Assembly (NCBI GenBank): GCA_038373885.1
Contig: JAWZYV010012246.1
Coordinates: forward strand, 186,001 to 250,000
Source: Cheiracanthium punctorium
Taxonomy: Eukaryota; Arthropoda; Arachnida; Araneae; Cheiracanthiidae
Direction of reading: 5' to 3'
DNA: 64,000 nucleotides
This document shows positions 12,425 to 25,630 of this stretch, one piece after another. The first letter of the stretch is position 1; the number at the start of each line of letters is the position of its first letter. The notes beneath the pieces were generated by a model. That model made no database searches. It saw only the letters and a list, made by a program, of their open reading frames with translations, and had not been told where the DNA came from. The translations under genes and the position numbers were made by a program.

Positions 12425-12606
12425 CAAGAACTGCGTCTTGAGCACAGGACATTTTAAACATGCCTTCACGTTACATATACAGAAAACCGACCAAAACTTC
12501 AAACCTTTAGATCAACAGACACCTCGTAGGCCAGAACCGTGGACCTGCATACATCAGCCATCTACCCATATTCAGTGCCTTATACAATGGCCCGTAGCCG
12601 TTAGAA
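12425..12606 (-). repeat. Diverged tRNA-type SINE, minus strand
   Basis: Reading from about 12606 downward, the order of blocks (GTATAAGGCACTGAATATGG, a TAGATGGCTG block, then GGTCCACGGTTCTGG) matches the heads of the SINEs at 42.5 and 47.2 kb. The B box is degenerate, and the body does not contain the GTAAATACGG core. Confidence 0.5.
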
Positions 12607-13841
12607 TTTTCAAAATATCGTTTCAAGTACACGTACTGTATCCAACAATACTACATCAGAAAGTACCTGATACGATAATGTACCTTTTTTACCACAGAAA
12701 ACCCCCCATAAAAGCAAGAATCTGCTTTTATGTGGGTAAGTAAATTTTAAAATTCTTGCATATTGATCAACTGTAGATTTTTGCAGTAGCTCACCCTGTT
12801 TAATTAGATAAAATATCTATTTATAATGCATTCTTTCATACAAAATATTAGACGAAATAAAAATCCTGTCGAAAATAAAACGAAATTACGAAAGTGACAG
12901 TTGTATAAAAATCTGTTATTGATTTTTTAAAATTATTTTACTTTATAACAGAGGATATAGCTATTATAAAATTAATTTTATTATTTTATAATAGAAATAA
13001 TTTTATAACCCGTATAAATTTCTCAAGTATGAGCTTTTGAAAATGGCTCTTAGTTTTCTAATTCGTTCATTAACAACACAAAAAATTGAAATTTTAAACT
13101 GATGTACCTTTCTATTTTCCACATTTTTTTTTATTTAATAAAAACACAGGCTCGAAATAAAATCCCAACACAAAAGCCTTTACTTTTTACTGCGATTTGC
13201 CTTCTTCTCCCAACAGCAAGCTATGATACTTTGCAAAATCGAAATTATGAATAATTTTTACTCTGTTTGAGCAAAGATTGGTCTTCCCCGAAGCAAAACA
13301 AATTGGATAGTCTCTCTATATTGGAAAACTGGATTAGCATATGATTTTCGAATCTCCGAATGGTGAAGTGAATAAATGCATAATTTATTTTAAGTTAAAT
13401 ATAGCGCGGAACAATCAATTTGTTAATGGCGAACAGAATAAGTTATTAGGCTTTCATCATTTGCAAATCAGTGAATAAATATCAATTCACGCTCGATTGT
13501 TATTTGTAAAGCTCGGTTTTATATTTTCAACAGAGCTTCAGGTTCCAAAATAAGTAATTCTCATGGTGTATCAAACTATTTTTTTTAGGAATGGAAATAT
13601 TTATTGTTACCAGTTTGAAAATAAAAGAATATATTTTTTAAATTCTGAATGCATTTTATATTATGTTGTAACGAAAGTTTCCCGCCGCTGCAAACATCGT
13701 CAGCACACAGTTCACATTGGCGTATTTGCTCATATTTTGCCAAACGATTTTTGACATTTGAAAGAAAGAGATTTACTTTATAACGCTGTGTTGTGAAATC
13801 TGTAAAAAAATATAGTTATCATTAAGTACAAGGTATCTGAA
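12607..13841. other. AT-rich spacer
   Basis: Short AT palindromes occur near 12960. No gene or element boundary was recognised. Confidence 0.5.
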
Positions 13842-14132
13842 ATGGAACTATCACTCTATCGGATTAGAACCAGCATTTACTTCCAGTTCTGTTGCAAAAA
13901 GTCAGCTACAGAATATCAACGTATTATGTGTACAGCTATAAGTACTATTGTTGTATCATGTGACACTGTGCGGGTTTGGTACCGAAAGATCAAAAACAAG
14001 GACTATGACATTCAAGAAGCAGAGAGCTCTGGCTGGTCCATTGATGTTGATGAGGCTAGCCTCGGAGAACTTATGGAAGAAGATCAGTAGTTAACCACTC
14101 GAAAGTTATCTAAGGAGTTAGAAGTTAGTTTT
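13842..14132 (+). pseudogene. mariner transposase, N-terminal fragment
   Basis: The frame opens with ATG at 13842 and reads through 82 codons. It shows the mariner-type N-terminal helix-turn-helix layout: a short start (MELS...), a KSATEYQRIMC block, VSCDTVRVWYRKIK in the first DNA-binding region, and DEASLGELMEEDQ leading into the second. A TAG stop follows. In the same frame beyond it comes LTTRKLSKELEVS, the expected continuation, so the stop is a mutation rather than the true end. The catalytic domain is absent. This is a 3'-truncated, dead copy and no inverted repeats could be matched around it. Confidence 0.75.
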
Positions 14133-15420
14133 TGAAGCAGATCTGGCGGAAAACTTTCGTTACAACCATTGCTGTGATCTGATAACGGTTTGTTTGTTCA
14201 TAGCAGTTGTATAATGCATAACATTTTAAGCATTTTATAGTTCACAGAGATAAAATGATTCACTTATAAAGCATAAACTGTACAGTTTATTTGGCTGAAG
14301 ATCCTAAGATATGCTTAAAAAATTTGTACTTTTGGCTCTACCAGTGTGGATCCGTATCTAAAAATGTAAACACCAAATTAAGTAATTCTCATGTCTGTAA
14401 TATCATTGTGATACTAAACCGCAAACCGTATAAGTACATATTCGTATATAAAAATGTTGAGTATCTAATGAGGAAATTTTCTGGACTTTTATCTTTGTAT
14501 ATGAGTAAAATTAAAAAAAATATTGCTCGATTACATAACGAGAAAAAAAGTTACTCTTTTAAATTACCTATTCACCTTATTTAATGGTTGATCCATTTTA
14601 TATGTAATTAAATTCATCCTTTTTTTCATAACTTAGTAGCTTACTACTGCTAGACATTTAAATTGAAAATCATCAGCACTGATAATGCTAAAAGCGCACA
14701 CGATGAAATAATACTTGTGTGTATTAGCGTTAAATATAAGCTATTAGTACGCATGGTTATCGATATCTGTAATTTTAATTCCGATTCATTGTTTTTATTA
14801 TCTAAGTGTCTAGCTATAAAAGTTCATAATAGAAAAATCAAGCAAAAAAAGATGTGTGTATCTCGAATTATCTTTTCATGTTAAGAAAATGTTAATGTTA
14901 AATGTTTACACTGAAAATGATTTTGTGATTACCTATGCACCATTCTGACCGGAAATCACATTGTTATAGATGTCAATGATATAGGAAATTGCGGAAGATA
15001 AAATCCATTGAAATCGATTAAAAATCGATATTTTAAAAATTTAATATTCAAAAAACTGTTTAACGATACGGCCTATAGAAAACCATTTTTCATAACTTTA
15101 AGGCTTCAAAAAAAAAAAAAAAAAAAAAATAATCCAAAACTACTTTAAATATTCAAAAATTAAGGCAGGATGAAAAATTAAAAACCCATTTACTCATGCA
15201 AAAATTGTTCTTTACTTTCTTCAAAGCAGATTTTTCTACAATATATGGGTGATTCTGTTCTAACTGTGATTCTTTTGATTAAAAATGTTAAGATTTTAAA
15301 ATTAAACTTTTTAAATTTTTTATGCATATTATTCATCTATTTTATTGTAAAAATGGAACCTGAGAGGAATGTACTACAACTTCAAAGCGTCAAGAACGAG
15401 AAGCAAATTTCAAATTTGTC
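14133..15420. other. AT-rich spacer
   Basis: A poly(A) run lies near 15108-15129. Short frames here have composition expected of AT-rich noncoding DNA. Confidence 0.5.
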
Positions 15421-15426
15421 GTTCCA

Positions 15427-17912
15427 CGGTACTGACATAAAATAAATTTGGTAGACATTCTTTAGAAAAATTATTAAATTTATTCCTCAATTATATTATA
15501 ACACTTTTAAACTCCTTTATCTCTGGATTTGATGCTAGATAAACGTCAAATATTTTTTCCATGTGAACAATAATAGCAGAAGGATCATGTCTGAGCGATT
15601 TTGACAAAGTAGCAAAGCCTTGAGAAGATGTTGAAGAGTAGACCATGCCAGTGTGTAAAGTACATTGTACTCTACTAGCCCCAAAGTGTACTGACTGAAC
15701 TTCCGTTTCATACTTACAAGAATAATTTTCACTGAAGTCAATGAGGAGTCCTAACTCATTGATTTGTAGAGCCTGAGTAAGTTTTTTCATCGAGTTGTTT
15801 TGATGAGTAATTCTGTATTCATGGGCTGTAAACAAATCTAGCTCATGTTTAAAATGGTTAATTGCTTGCCCTATCGTACATGAAATGTTTTTTTGCAGTA
15901 ATTTTAACAGTTATTTATTTTTCATTAATTCTTTGTTCTGGAGATACTTCCCATTTCATGTGAGATATTTTATCAATCGGATTAGTATCTTTCAGATTAA
16001 ATTCTAATTTTTTTTTAACTTATATGTCTCACACGTTCTTGACAGACATAGTTCAGAATTACTGTCACATAGGAAACTACTCAAAATTTTATATGACGTC
16101 TTTTCTGTCAATAACTTATGACTGTGAAAAGCTTGTATTAACAAAGAGAAATTTTCATGTGTGAAGTATACGTATTTCTATTAGTAACTTTTGGTTCAAT
16201 ACAATAATACTTTGGGGATAATTTTGCGAAGGTTGAGTAGTTAACACGGTACGTACTTTGGGAACAAAATTTAGAATGTAAATCTTTAATCGTAGCATTC
16301 ATATAACGCTTTGTTACTTGTTCACCATTCATTTTTATAGAAGTTTTTTTATCAGGAATTATCTTACTATTTTCATCATAAAAACTTTTCACTCGAACAT
16401 CTTGAATAAATTTGTGATTGCTTTTTGAATTTTTTACATACTCCAGTGGTTTATTACTCCGATGAACTCTTGAAGAAATAATAGGGACAACATTTTTCCT
16501 AATGGCAGATAGTTGTCGATATTTTTTTTACAATTTTTCCGCTTATTGCTCTACCAAATAGCTGCTTAAATTTTGAACTTTTTGAGTCTTGATAAGATGA
16601 TTTGAGTTGCCGTACCATAGCTTCATGAAATAATAATGTTTTACGAACTTGAGGATTTACATTTTGACCGTTTAACATTTTATCAACTTTATATTTATGC
16701 GATGTTGAGTGTGATTTCTTGATATTTAAACGTTGTAATTTTTTATGTAAGCTATTAACTTTCATTCGCAGATTTTTATTATCATCCAATAATTTTTTGT
16801 TGTCTCTAAAACATTTACGTAGATTTTTTTGTATTCGTTTCCTTCCTACCCGAGCTTGCTTGGAATCGACGTTATTCTTTATATCATTTTGCTTTGTTGT
16901 CAACTCAATCTTTTCTTTTTGTCGAGTCCGTGAATTTTTTTTCCATAAATTTTGTTGTTTGCGACGAGCTCGCTTTTCTCGTTCTGATAACTCTTGAATA
17001 GATTTAAGTTTTCCTTGCTTTTTCCTTTTTTCATTTCTTGCTCTTTCTTTCTGACAATTTTCGTAAGCCCCTGGATCCTTCCGTATTTTTTTCTCTCCTT
17101 AATTTTTCAGCAATACGTTTTTGTTTCAAACGATGTTGTTTTTTTTTGGCACTAATTTTATTTTTACATTTTCCTTTTCTTTTTTTTTGAAGACGATTGT
17201 TAAATTCTGCCACTTTTATTGTCATTAGGATTAGGCAGTTTTCTAGTGCGAAGTATTTTCGCATACGAAGTATTGGAGCCATCTGCATTTTAAAAAATTA
17301 CAATTATTAATTAAAATAATTTTATTACTAATTAATTATTTTTCCCATGGTACTGACAGACACGGTACTGACATTTTCATTTAAAATAACGACTGTAATT
17401 GTTTGGTTATGAATTTGATAATTTCCATTTACTGTGTAATTTAGGCTAGTATTAAGTACAAAAATTTACTATTTTGGATAGAAAAAATCACTAGTTGATA
17501 AAGTTAATCAATACCACGGTACTGACAAGAAAATTTATGACATACCTTTTTGAAAATTGAGTTTTAAAATGACGCAAACTCTTTGCACTATCTCATCAAC
17601 TCAATGTTTGTAAATATTACTCAGATGACGTACTTTCAACATGGTTCACTAGACGTTTCATAAATCTCAAGGTAGATGGCGCTCGAGTCGTACAAATTCA
17701 AATTCAAAAATTCGTTAAAATTTAAAGTCAAAAGTTATTGAACCGGAATCCAATGTTAATTTAATACATTAACAAAAATGTGTATAAAATGTTTTTAGTT
17801 TGATCATATACATTAGAATTTATGAGGTAATTAGTTTAAATCATTTATTGCGACAAAAAGAATTAACAATTTACAGGTAAATTCTAGAAATGGACATGAC
17901 ACGGTACTGACA
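15427..17912. repeat. Five dispersed copies of ACGGTACTGACA
   Basis: GGTACTGACA occurs at about 15429, 17349, 17364, 17519 and 17902, all on the plus strand, and four of the five are preceded by CAC or ACAC. Four copies lie upstream of the transposase-like pseudogene (which is on the minus strand) and one lies just past its truncated 3' end. The arrangement resembles subterminal binding sites of a transposon, but no inverted termini were identified. Confidence 0.6.
15484..17288 (-). pseudogene. Decayed transposase-like gene of a widespread unnamed family
   Basis: Four open pieces on the minus strand (17288-17031, 16903-16499, 16392-16138, 15835-15491) join into one protein once frameshifts are allowed. 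Two of the shifts fall in A-runs near 17090 and 16525. In order it shows a Lys/Arg-rich N-terminus with a KDPxAY-like motif, a basic coiled-coil stretch, a VRKTLLFHEAMVRQLK block, a VKSFYDENS...KRYMNATIKDLHSKFC block, a Cys-containing segment with stops, and a C-terminal LLIDFSENYSCKYETEVQSVHFG block followed by SLRHDPSAI. I know this order from many uncharacterised, often transposon-like, animal proteins with an IDFSENY motif; the Asp there may be catalytic. The expected downstream SDG-type motif is missing, so the 3' end is lost. No introns are needed. Family name and function are not certain. Confidence 0.65.
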
Positions 17913-18009
17913 TTTAGGTGATATATTGTAAGTTTTCACTGAATGGCAAGATATATTATATAAAAAAAATAATGCAATATGTTGATGGGTATCTAATTAA
18001 CACAAAAAT

Positions 18010-18552
18010 TTCATTAATATATTATTAATTAACTAGCTGCTACCAGCGATAAAACGGTTTTTAATTAATAATTAGAAAAGTATTTAAAATTTCAACATGC
18101 TGAGCATCAGGTGCACAGTCATGGGCTTCTATGCTCAAATTTTCAAAGCTCTGCTTTCTGTAGATTTGTCTGGAGAACATTCATTTTTATTATTATTGAT
18201 AGATAGATTTGGCATAAAACTGGCATAATTTCCGTGGAATTTAATGTTTTTCAGATGCACGCACGCGCTTCTTTATTGAAGCAATAGCATTCTTGTTAGC
18301 TCAAAACATGAATCATTTGATTGATACGGGCGAAACTCGCCAAGCATGGCAACGTAAAAACGGTTTTTAATTAATAATTAAAAAAGTAATTAAAAATAAA
18401 ATTCTAATTAGCCTATAACCAACTCCAGGGTCCCCTCTATATCTAAACCAAAATGCATTCTAATCGATTCAGCGGTTTAGGCGTGAAAGCGTCATAAACA
18501 AACAAACAAACAAACAAACTCACTTTCGCATTTATAATATTAGTTAGGATGA
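18010..18552 (+). repeat. LINE/SINE 3' tail with (AAAC)n
   Basis: The end of this stretch (GATTCAGCGGTTTAGGCGTG, then an (AAAC)n run at 18496-18519, then TTTCGCATTTATAATATTAG) is the layout of 3' tails of RTE-type LINEs and their SINE partners in arthropods. A block CGGTTTTTAATTAATAATTA is present twice (near 18053 and 18360), suggesting two truncated copies. No reverse transcriptase frame is present. Confidence 0.55.
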
Positions 18553-20430
18553 CCAGTGAGAACAAGCAATACAGGACATAAAGTATCACAGTTAGAACGA
18601 AAACACCCATATATATATATATGATCAACATTTAAAAAATTAAAACTAGTGTTGTAGAATGTTTAAATTTGCAAGTTAGTTAGGCAGGTATGAATGGAGC
18701 ATGAAGTTTCAACTCTGTGGGATAAATATACAGAAGTCGACTTATAAAGTTCAGCATCACCTCACAGTTGACTTTCTGAAAAAAGAGGTTCAAACATTTA
18801 CAACAAATAGACCGTAGTGCAGAGGAATTCTTTTGTGTACTCTTAGGACAAAGCTATTAATTCCTTTTATAAATCAATTTTAGGAATGGACAATGATATA
18901 GAATCTCTCAATAACATAAATTTCTTAGTCACTTTTTGTATGCTTGATTCGGGAACAAATTGAAATCGTAGACATTTTAAAATTTTGTTGAAAGTCTGGG
19001 AAAGGAACTTTTTTTAAAAAATAGAAAACGTGTAATTCTTAAGCAAATATAGATCACTTGTTGTTATGAAAAACGATAATGTAATTTACTGCTTTGTTTT
19101 AAAAAAATGTTTAAGGCACAAGCTGATATGTTATATTGTTCAAAAATTTAAGCACCCAAAAGGAAATTCCAGTCGAGTTCAATTTACTTATTACTTGGAA
19201 AAAAATAAATAATCTTTTACAGCCAGAGAAACTTAAATAAATTTCAGCTGGGCATGAAACTAAATACTATGAAAATTTCATATTATTATAAAACTCCAAT
19301 CAAAAGTCCAATTTTCTTTAATGATTTTCATAAAATTACATAAAAAATAAATAAATGTCGTTGATACCTTTCTAATCGGAAATAATCTTGTAACCTTCTA
19401 ATCGGAAATATACTTTTTTATTTATACGATTTGCATATTAGACGTATATGTTTACATTTGTCAGGAAAAAAAATGAATAAAATATTCTATATTAAGTGGC
19501 AATTTAAATATCTCGATATGAAAGAGGTTAATGCAAGATTCTTTTTGAAAATTATGCGATTACAGGAATAGAAAAAAAAAACACTTTTTCGGAAGGGACG
19601 CAAATTAGATTTTTTCATCGGATGAAGGAAAAGCTTTGAAAACGAGTTTCATTTGCATATCACTTAATGAGCTCTGTATGACAAGCGGAATTACGCATTC
19701 GCATTTTGTGTTAAATTTAGCTGAAAATTCAGTTCTAGTTTGTCAGTTTGATAATCATATCGATAAAGCGTGATGTTAGATATTTTATGATGCAAAACGG
19801 AAAAAAATCATTTCTCTTCAGCATCTGAGAAATAATTAAGGATCACTGCAGGACAGGAAACGATGAAAAATAACCATTTGATAATGTACGAAATATTTTA
19901 AAAGTTGATTTACAAGCCTTAGTGGAGTTCTTTTCAATGAATAATGGTCGGCATTTACTTAAATTCGAAAAAAAAACATCGAATATAACATCGAATATCT
20001 CGATAATGGATCAAAATCCAAGAACCGGTATCATAATACAGTCGAACCTGCAATGACCAAAAAAAAAAAAAAAAAAAAAAATGTTTTGTTCATTCAACAA
20101 AATTTTGGTTGGCTCAATTTCAAAGAAATATTTTAATTGCATCAATCAAATTTTTGTTAATTCAACAAAATATTTTGTTAAAACCAATAAAATTATTCCT
20201 TAGGAATAGCACCAAACAAATTTTTTTCAACCAACAAAATCTTATTGAGCTCAAGAAAACATTTTTTATTCGTGTGTTTAAATTCTCACGGAAAAGGAAA
20301 AAAATCGAGATAAAGAGGTTTTAAGAGCAATCAACTGAGAAACGTTTTGTTGTTTTTGCTGAAGAAAAAGACGGTGGTATAATGGAGGATTACCAATACA
20401 TTCATAATACCTTTGTAACATTCATATGTA
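18553..20430. other. AT-rich spacer
   Basis: Holds a short (AT)n at 18609-18622, a 2-copy 27-bp tandem repeat near 19365-19412 (CTTTCTAATCGGAAATA), and a poly(A) at 20059-20080. No coding evidence was found. Confidence 0.5.
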
Positions 20431-21070
20431 GGTGAAGGCTGCCCAAAATGATCCCCTTTAGAGGAAAACGTATGGGGATTATGCATAATTTAGTTTATGA
20501 AAATTTTAAAATAAAAAAGTGTCACAAACAATGAAATGGAATATTTTAAAATTATAATTCAAAAATTATGGCTTACAATCAACGAAGAAATAAATTAAAT
20601 AGTGTATTGGAGGGTCACACATTTTGAGAACGTCTGAAGGGCTGCCATGATGACTAAGAAACGGTAATGGAGTTCCTTCAGCCGATGAATCATTTTACCC
20701 GGCAGAATGGCTGCCCACTTTATGTCATGTTAGTGGAACATGTCGAGATACATAACAAACTAAACATGTGTAATTCACATTTAAAAACATACTCTATTCA
20801 GTAAACCAAGTCATATTTCTGTACATTAAAGACTGTATTTCTAAATAAATAGGAAAGTTAGTGCTTACTGTATAAAAGATATGATAACACTCAGTTTTTT
20901 GAAAAATTCTACTCAAACACGTAATACACCGATCGCTTAAACATCGCCATTGCTTTTTGTTGACTTGGCACAACTAGTTTACGTGTTAACCGATAGATAA
21001 CGCTACCTGTATTTAAGAAAAGACATGTGGATAGTTTTTCCCGCTAGGATCATTTTGGGCCACATTCGCC
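20431..21070. mobile_element. TA-flanked MITE, 640 bp
   Basis: Inverted termini GGTGAAGGCTGCCCAAAATG (left) and the imperfect inverse ending CATTCGCC (right) share a conserved CCCAAAATGATCC core and are flanked by TA at 20429-20430 and 21071-21072. There is no coding frame. A Tc1/mariner-type non-autonomous element is the best guess. Confidence 0.65.
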
Positions 21071-22791
21071 TACTCTTTAACAAGTTACTTTCGTTCTAAG
21101 AGTTTAGAGTTCTACGGCTTTCTCTCTGCTTCTTTTTTTGTTTCTTTAGGTGCATAGCTGGGCAACTTCTGTTGGTGAATAAATATGGTCACTAGACATA
21201 AACTTTTGTAATTTACAGTGTCCTGAATTCGAGATACAGAGGTTTTGAAGTAAAGTTTTTTTTAAAAATCTAAAATCTCAGTGTGTTTAAACTAAAAACC
21301 TTAAACACTTACTATTTGGAAAGTTTTGCAGTGAAGCTGCTGGTTCAAGAGATTTTTCTGAAATTTCCATGAAAGGCACATACTTTTCTTTTACTGCAAG
21401 GGATGCTTGTGAAAAAATTGTTTGAATTTTTCCTGACGCAATTGGTTTGTTTTGGTTTGTGTTGAAGTCGTAAAGTTGGTTTTGATTTTTGAGATTCGTT
21501 GAGGTGCATCTACATGAGGAATACTTTTTTTTTCTAACGTAATGTCTTTGACGTAAATATTAATATTCAGAGGAAATGTGACAGAAAAAGTATTTTTTTT
21601 CTTGTGTTTATGACTGCCTGAGGTTGTAAGAAGTTCATTTTTAAATTAGCTTTAAATTAATGGTCTGCACCCAAATAACTCTAAAATATTTCCTTTTTTA
21701 ATTGAAGTGGATTACTGATTTAGAAAAGTTACAGCTACAGGAAATTTTTTGTGTAATTCGTAGTATAGCATCTTTTATTTGAAAATATAATCACAATAAA
21801 AAAATATCACAAGTGAAAATTTTGTTAAATGTAAACGTTTACGCACACATATGATATAAACACACACGTATATTACATAAGAAAATATAATTTATAGTTG
21901 TTTACCGAATTTCTTCAGCTGACCAGTTTTCCTACATAAAATCAGATAATAACGCTTCATTTTTTTATGTTATTCAGAGGTCTTAAAAGAACGCAAGTTA
22001 ATGCATGGAAAAAATATCTAAGATGCTGCATAATTTTCTCGATAAGGGGAGAGAATTACTTCTCCCAGAAGCCCGAACAAATTGGATTTCTCTCACTATC
22101 TGTTAGTGGAATTTCTCAGGAGCAGATCCAGATTTGCATACCATTTTCAGAATTTGATGTGATGAGAGAGTAATGCATACATACATACATCAGGCTAAAA
22201 TTAGCTATAGATAGAGAATATCGTTAAATATCTTGATAAAAATCTCAAACCACTTTTCATAAATCACGAAGTATATACTTGTATAGATATTGCTTTTTAA
22301 TTAAGAAAATTAGCCTTGTCTGATAAGAAAGACATTTTACCTTACATATTTTTAATAAGCAAAATACATGAAAATGTGACAGGTAACTTTTTTAGTGTGA
22401 TTTTGAAAATTACATTAATTTTACTTTTCCGTGTTTAATTTAGTTATAAACTGTACAAAACTGTGTTATTTATTCGTAGCACATATTTTAGTAGTTTTTG
22501 TAATTTTATGTAAAACTTAATGGTGAATGTTAGCATTACTAAAAATTATAAAAGTAATTTTTTTTCAGTAAAGTATATAAAGTAATACATATACCGGGTA
22601 TTTCAAATTATTTGATCAGCGGAACATCTTTTGGCTTTAGCTTTAGCACTATATTTCTAACAAAAAGTTTTCTAGATGTGAAGCTACAATTAAGGCTATA
22701 TAATTTTGTAAGGGAAGTCAGTACATTTAAAAAACAGAAAAAATCTTTGCGGTAAGTGATCGGAAAAAGCGTGAGAACAGAGAAAGCCAGC
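21071..22791. other. AT-rich spacer
   Basis: A frame at 21967-22173 follows a pyrimidine-rich TTATTCAG and could be a chance exon-like open stretch; it has no recognisable domain. CCGGGTATTTCAAATTATTT near 22595 looks like a single mariner-type end without a partner. Confidence 0.4.
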
Positions 22792-23160
22792 CTCGCGACT
22801 ACGGTTGCCAGGTCGCCAAACCAAATAGCCGGACAGACCATCCAGTTTGGCCAGGCATTTGGGTAAAAAGACCGGACAGCCTACAATATTGTGCATTTTG
22901 TCTTAGTATTAATAGGTACGACAAAAAATTGTATATAAAATCAAGCTTTTCTTTATTATTACCATGAATCTTGTTAAATTCTAATGAAATATAAATAACA
23001 TCGAACGCCAAATCAGTTCAAGTATTTTATTACTAATTAGCTAAAGTCACCAGTAGAAAGCCTAACAAAAGCCGGACACCGTTAAGTTTGGCTGAACACG
23101 CAATCAAAAAGCCTAACTATGTCCGTCTTTATCCGGACGCCTGGCAACGCTTCTCGCGAC
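22792..23160. mobile_element. hAT-type MITE, 353 bp
   Basis: The element 22800-23152 has inverted ends containing GTTGCCAGG (left GGTTGCCAGGTCGCC, right the inverse of CGTTGCCAGGCGTCC). It is flanked by the perfect 8-bp duplication CTCGCGAC at 22792-22799 and 23153-23160. Several CCGGAC motifs lie inside. It is non-coding. Confidence 0.8.
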
Positions 23161-23861
23161 AGAGCTCAGAGCAAGAAAGAACGGTCGCCAAATAAGTCGC
23201 CATATTGAAAAAAAAAAAGAAAAAGAAAAACGAAAACATCGTGAGAGTTAATACAAGTTACAAAAATTTAAATGTAGGTCGCCAGCTGGGGAAAGGCATG
23301 AAATGTTGTTACATAAGAAATATTATAGAAACGCCCTGAGAACAGAAAGTAATAGAGAAATCGTCAGACAGAAAGACGCCTAATGAATATATTGCAGAAG
23401 TTAAAGCCAATGTAATTTAAGAAACAGAAATAAAATAGCGTAACAGAGAGAATGGGAATTTAAAAATGGCAAAGAGTATTAAATTTAGAATAAGGAGAGG
23501 TAAATCAGAACTAATTAAAAATATGTGATGAACTGCATGGCACAGTGGACTTAGAAATATTTTCAAAAGTTTTTAAGACTCCATTATAACTGAAAGAGCT
23601 GACAGTTCCTTTTGTAACGTGCAAAAAATAAACTATTTACAACTCAGAAGTGAGATTTTTTAAAATGACTTGCAGCAAGCCATCCAACCTCGTGTACTAG
23701 GAAGACAAATAAAATATGCTGAAGTTTTTCTTTTATTTTGTACTTAATTTACGTATTTGCAGTATTCAATTGTCCCTTAGTCACTGGCGATAATTGCTGA
23801 AAGCTTTAAAGTTGAGTACGCACACGTTTAGTTTATCCCGAATGACTTTTCAGTGGTGATC
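23161..23861. other. AT-rich spacer
   Basis: No gene or repeat boundary was recognised. Confidence 0.5.
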
Positions 23862-23995
23862 AGGGGCACATAAAATCTGTTCGTGGCACCAAAGTTTCCC
23901 CCTGTTCAAACGATACCTATGGGGGTTCCGATTTCAGGTGCTAGGTCTCTCATCTGGAATTGGTTCAAAATTACGAGACCAATCAAAGGGAGTAA
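23862..23995. repeat. Interspersed repeat, copy 2 (shared with 2.2 kb)
   Basis: Shares GTGCTAGGTCTCTCATCTGG and the GGTTCAAA box with the copy at 2180-2420, in the same orientation. Confidence 0.55.
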
Positions 23996-25630
23996 CGCTG
24001 AACGCCGTCATTGAGTTTCCACATAATGAAATAGCCAGTATTTCGGTCCTTGCAGTGACAAAGGTTATGGCAGCAATGTGTCCGCATATTGGAAAAAAAA
24101 AACTTTTCAGAGGCTTAACATCATCTCTAATTTAAATTTTTACTATGCATATCTTGTGACCAATAAAATGTTATCGTTCTAATTTTTTAAAAACTATGCA
24201 ACACCAATTTAACAATGCAAAATTTATGGCATGAAGAAGTGGTTGCATGCCGTTAGAAAACTTTTTTATAATTTTAAGTATAGCTTCAAAGTCATAATAG
24301 TTTCAAAGGTTTTTTCATCAAGCGACTTCGAAAACACACTATGTACATAAATCCCTAGAAAATCCTGAAAGAAAGAAAATAATTCGCATTCATAACAAAT
24401 ATTGCATCAAAAATTTCGCACCAACATACATTTTTCTAGTACATTTGATTAAGGATAGCATTTTAAAACATACTTTAAGACATCTGCTTGCGCATAAAAC
24501 ACACTCAAAAATACTAAATCTTTTGTTTATTCACGAAAAAAAATTTGAAAATAAATAATAAAAGAAATCTTTCTGCTTCCTCGTCTTAGAAAATTTATCC
24601 TCGATTTGAACACTTTATTTTTCATGATATGACTATTTTTTAAATTTAAAAGTTATTAAAGCTCTAAAACATGCCCTATTCACCAAACACTAAACCCTCG
24701 AGGTAATTCAGTAGAACGGCTACTTTAAAAGTTAGCGGGAAAATGGTATTCACCACATCAAAATCAAGGGTTACCAATACCATGCCATTTAACCTTAACT
24801 TAAGGGGCCAATGTTAAACCCTCAATTTCGGAGAGCTTACTCGTTGACCCGGGTAACGCATGCGCAGTAAACTGTTAATATAAACTTGGCGGGCTGGAGG
24901 ATTGTTTTTATAGATTTGAAAAATCTCGAAAGTGTGCGAATTCTTGAATAATGTATGCTTTGAGAGACGGAAACTGCAGTGGAAACAACCCAGCAAGCTA
25001 TAAAAGTTGTCCAAAAGTGTTCAGAAATCTTTGTACAATGGCTTTGTACAAAACTCTGCAGAATGGCTATATTTTTTTCCGAAGAGACTGCAGGCACTAT
25101 CTATCTGCTTTATTTTGGTTTGCTTGTTGTTTCGTACGTAAATTCCATGATTGGAATGAGCCAACAATGAGATTACTTTTCCATTTCCTCACTTTTTCCA
25201 CTTTTTTCTGATTTAATACTTAACTTGTTTTGATTAAAATATTTTTCAGGTTGATGATGACCAAATAAATGAATTCTGATCTTCTCTTTTTATTTTCTTT
25301 ACTCTATTTATTCCACAGCCGAGGGGTGATTTGGTCACAGCACTGCGGATCTACCATCTTTATTTTTATTTATTTATTTAATTGGTAACAACAGAGGGGA
25401 GAGAAATATTTCCATAAAGATTAATGATTTAGATTTAATAGATGAAAAAAAAAATCTTGTCGAGGGGTTAAACATTCTTGCCTATTGTAGTGTACTGTAC
25501 TTGGATAAAGTGAAGTAACAATTTTTCACACAAATGTGTGAAAATTAAAAAAAGCTAATATGCGCCAGTATCATAGAAATTTTTTTAAAGACTTATATAC
25601 GTTCTATGTGTAATATATAAAGTACATATA
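23996..25630. other. AT-rich spacer
   Basis: No supported gene. Overlapping short frames around 24814-25211 occur on both strands, which argues against coding. Confidence 0.45.

Noticed and set aside
16499..17288. Lys/Arg-rich frames as a candidate nucleolar or histone-like host protein
   Set aside because: They join by frameshift correction into the transposase-like family protein that continues to 15484.
21967..22173. 68-codon frame after a pyrimidine-rich TTATTCAG
   Set aside because: Acceptor-like context, but no polyadenylation signal close by and unremarkable composition; not strong enough to list as a gene.
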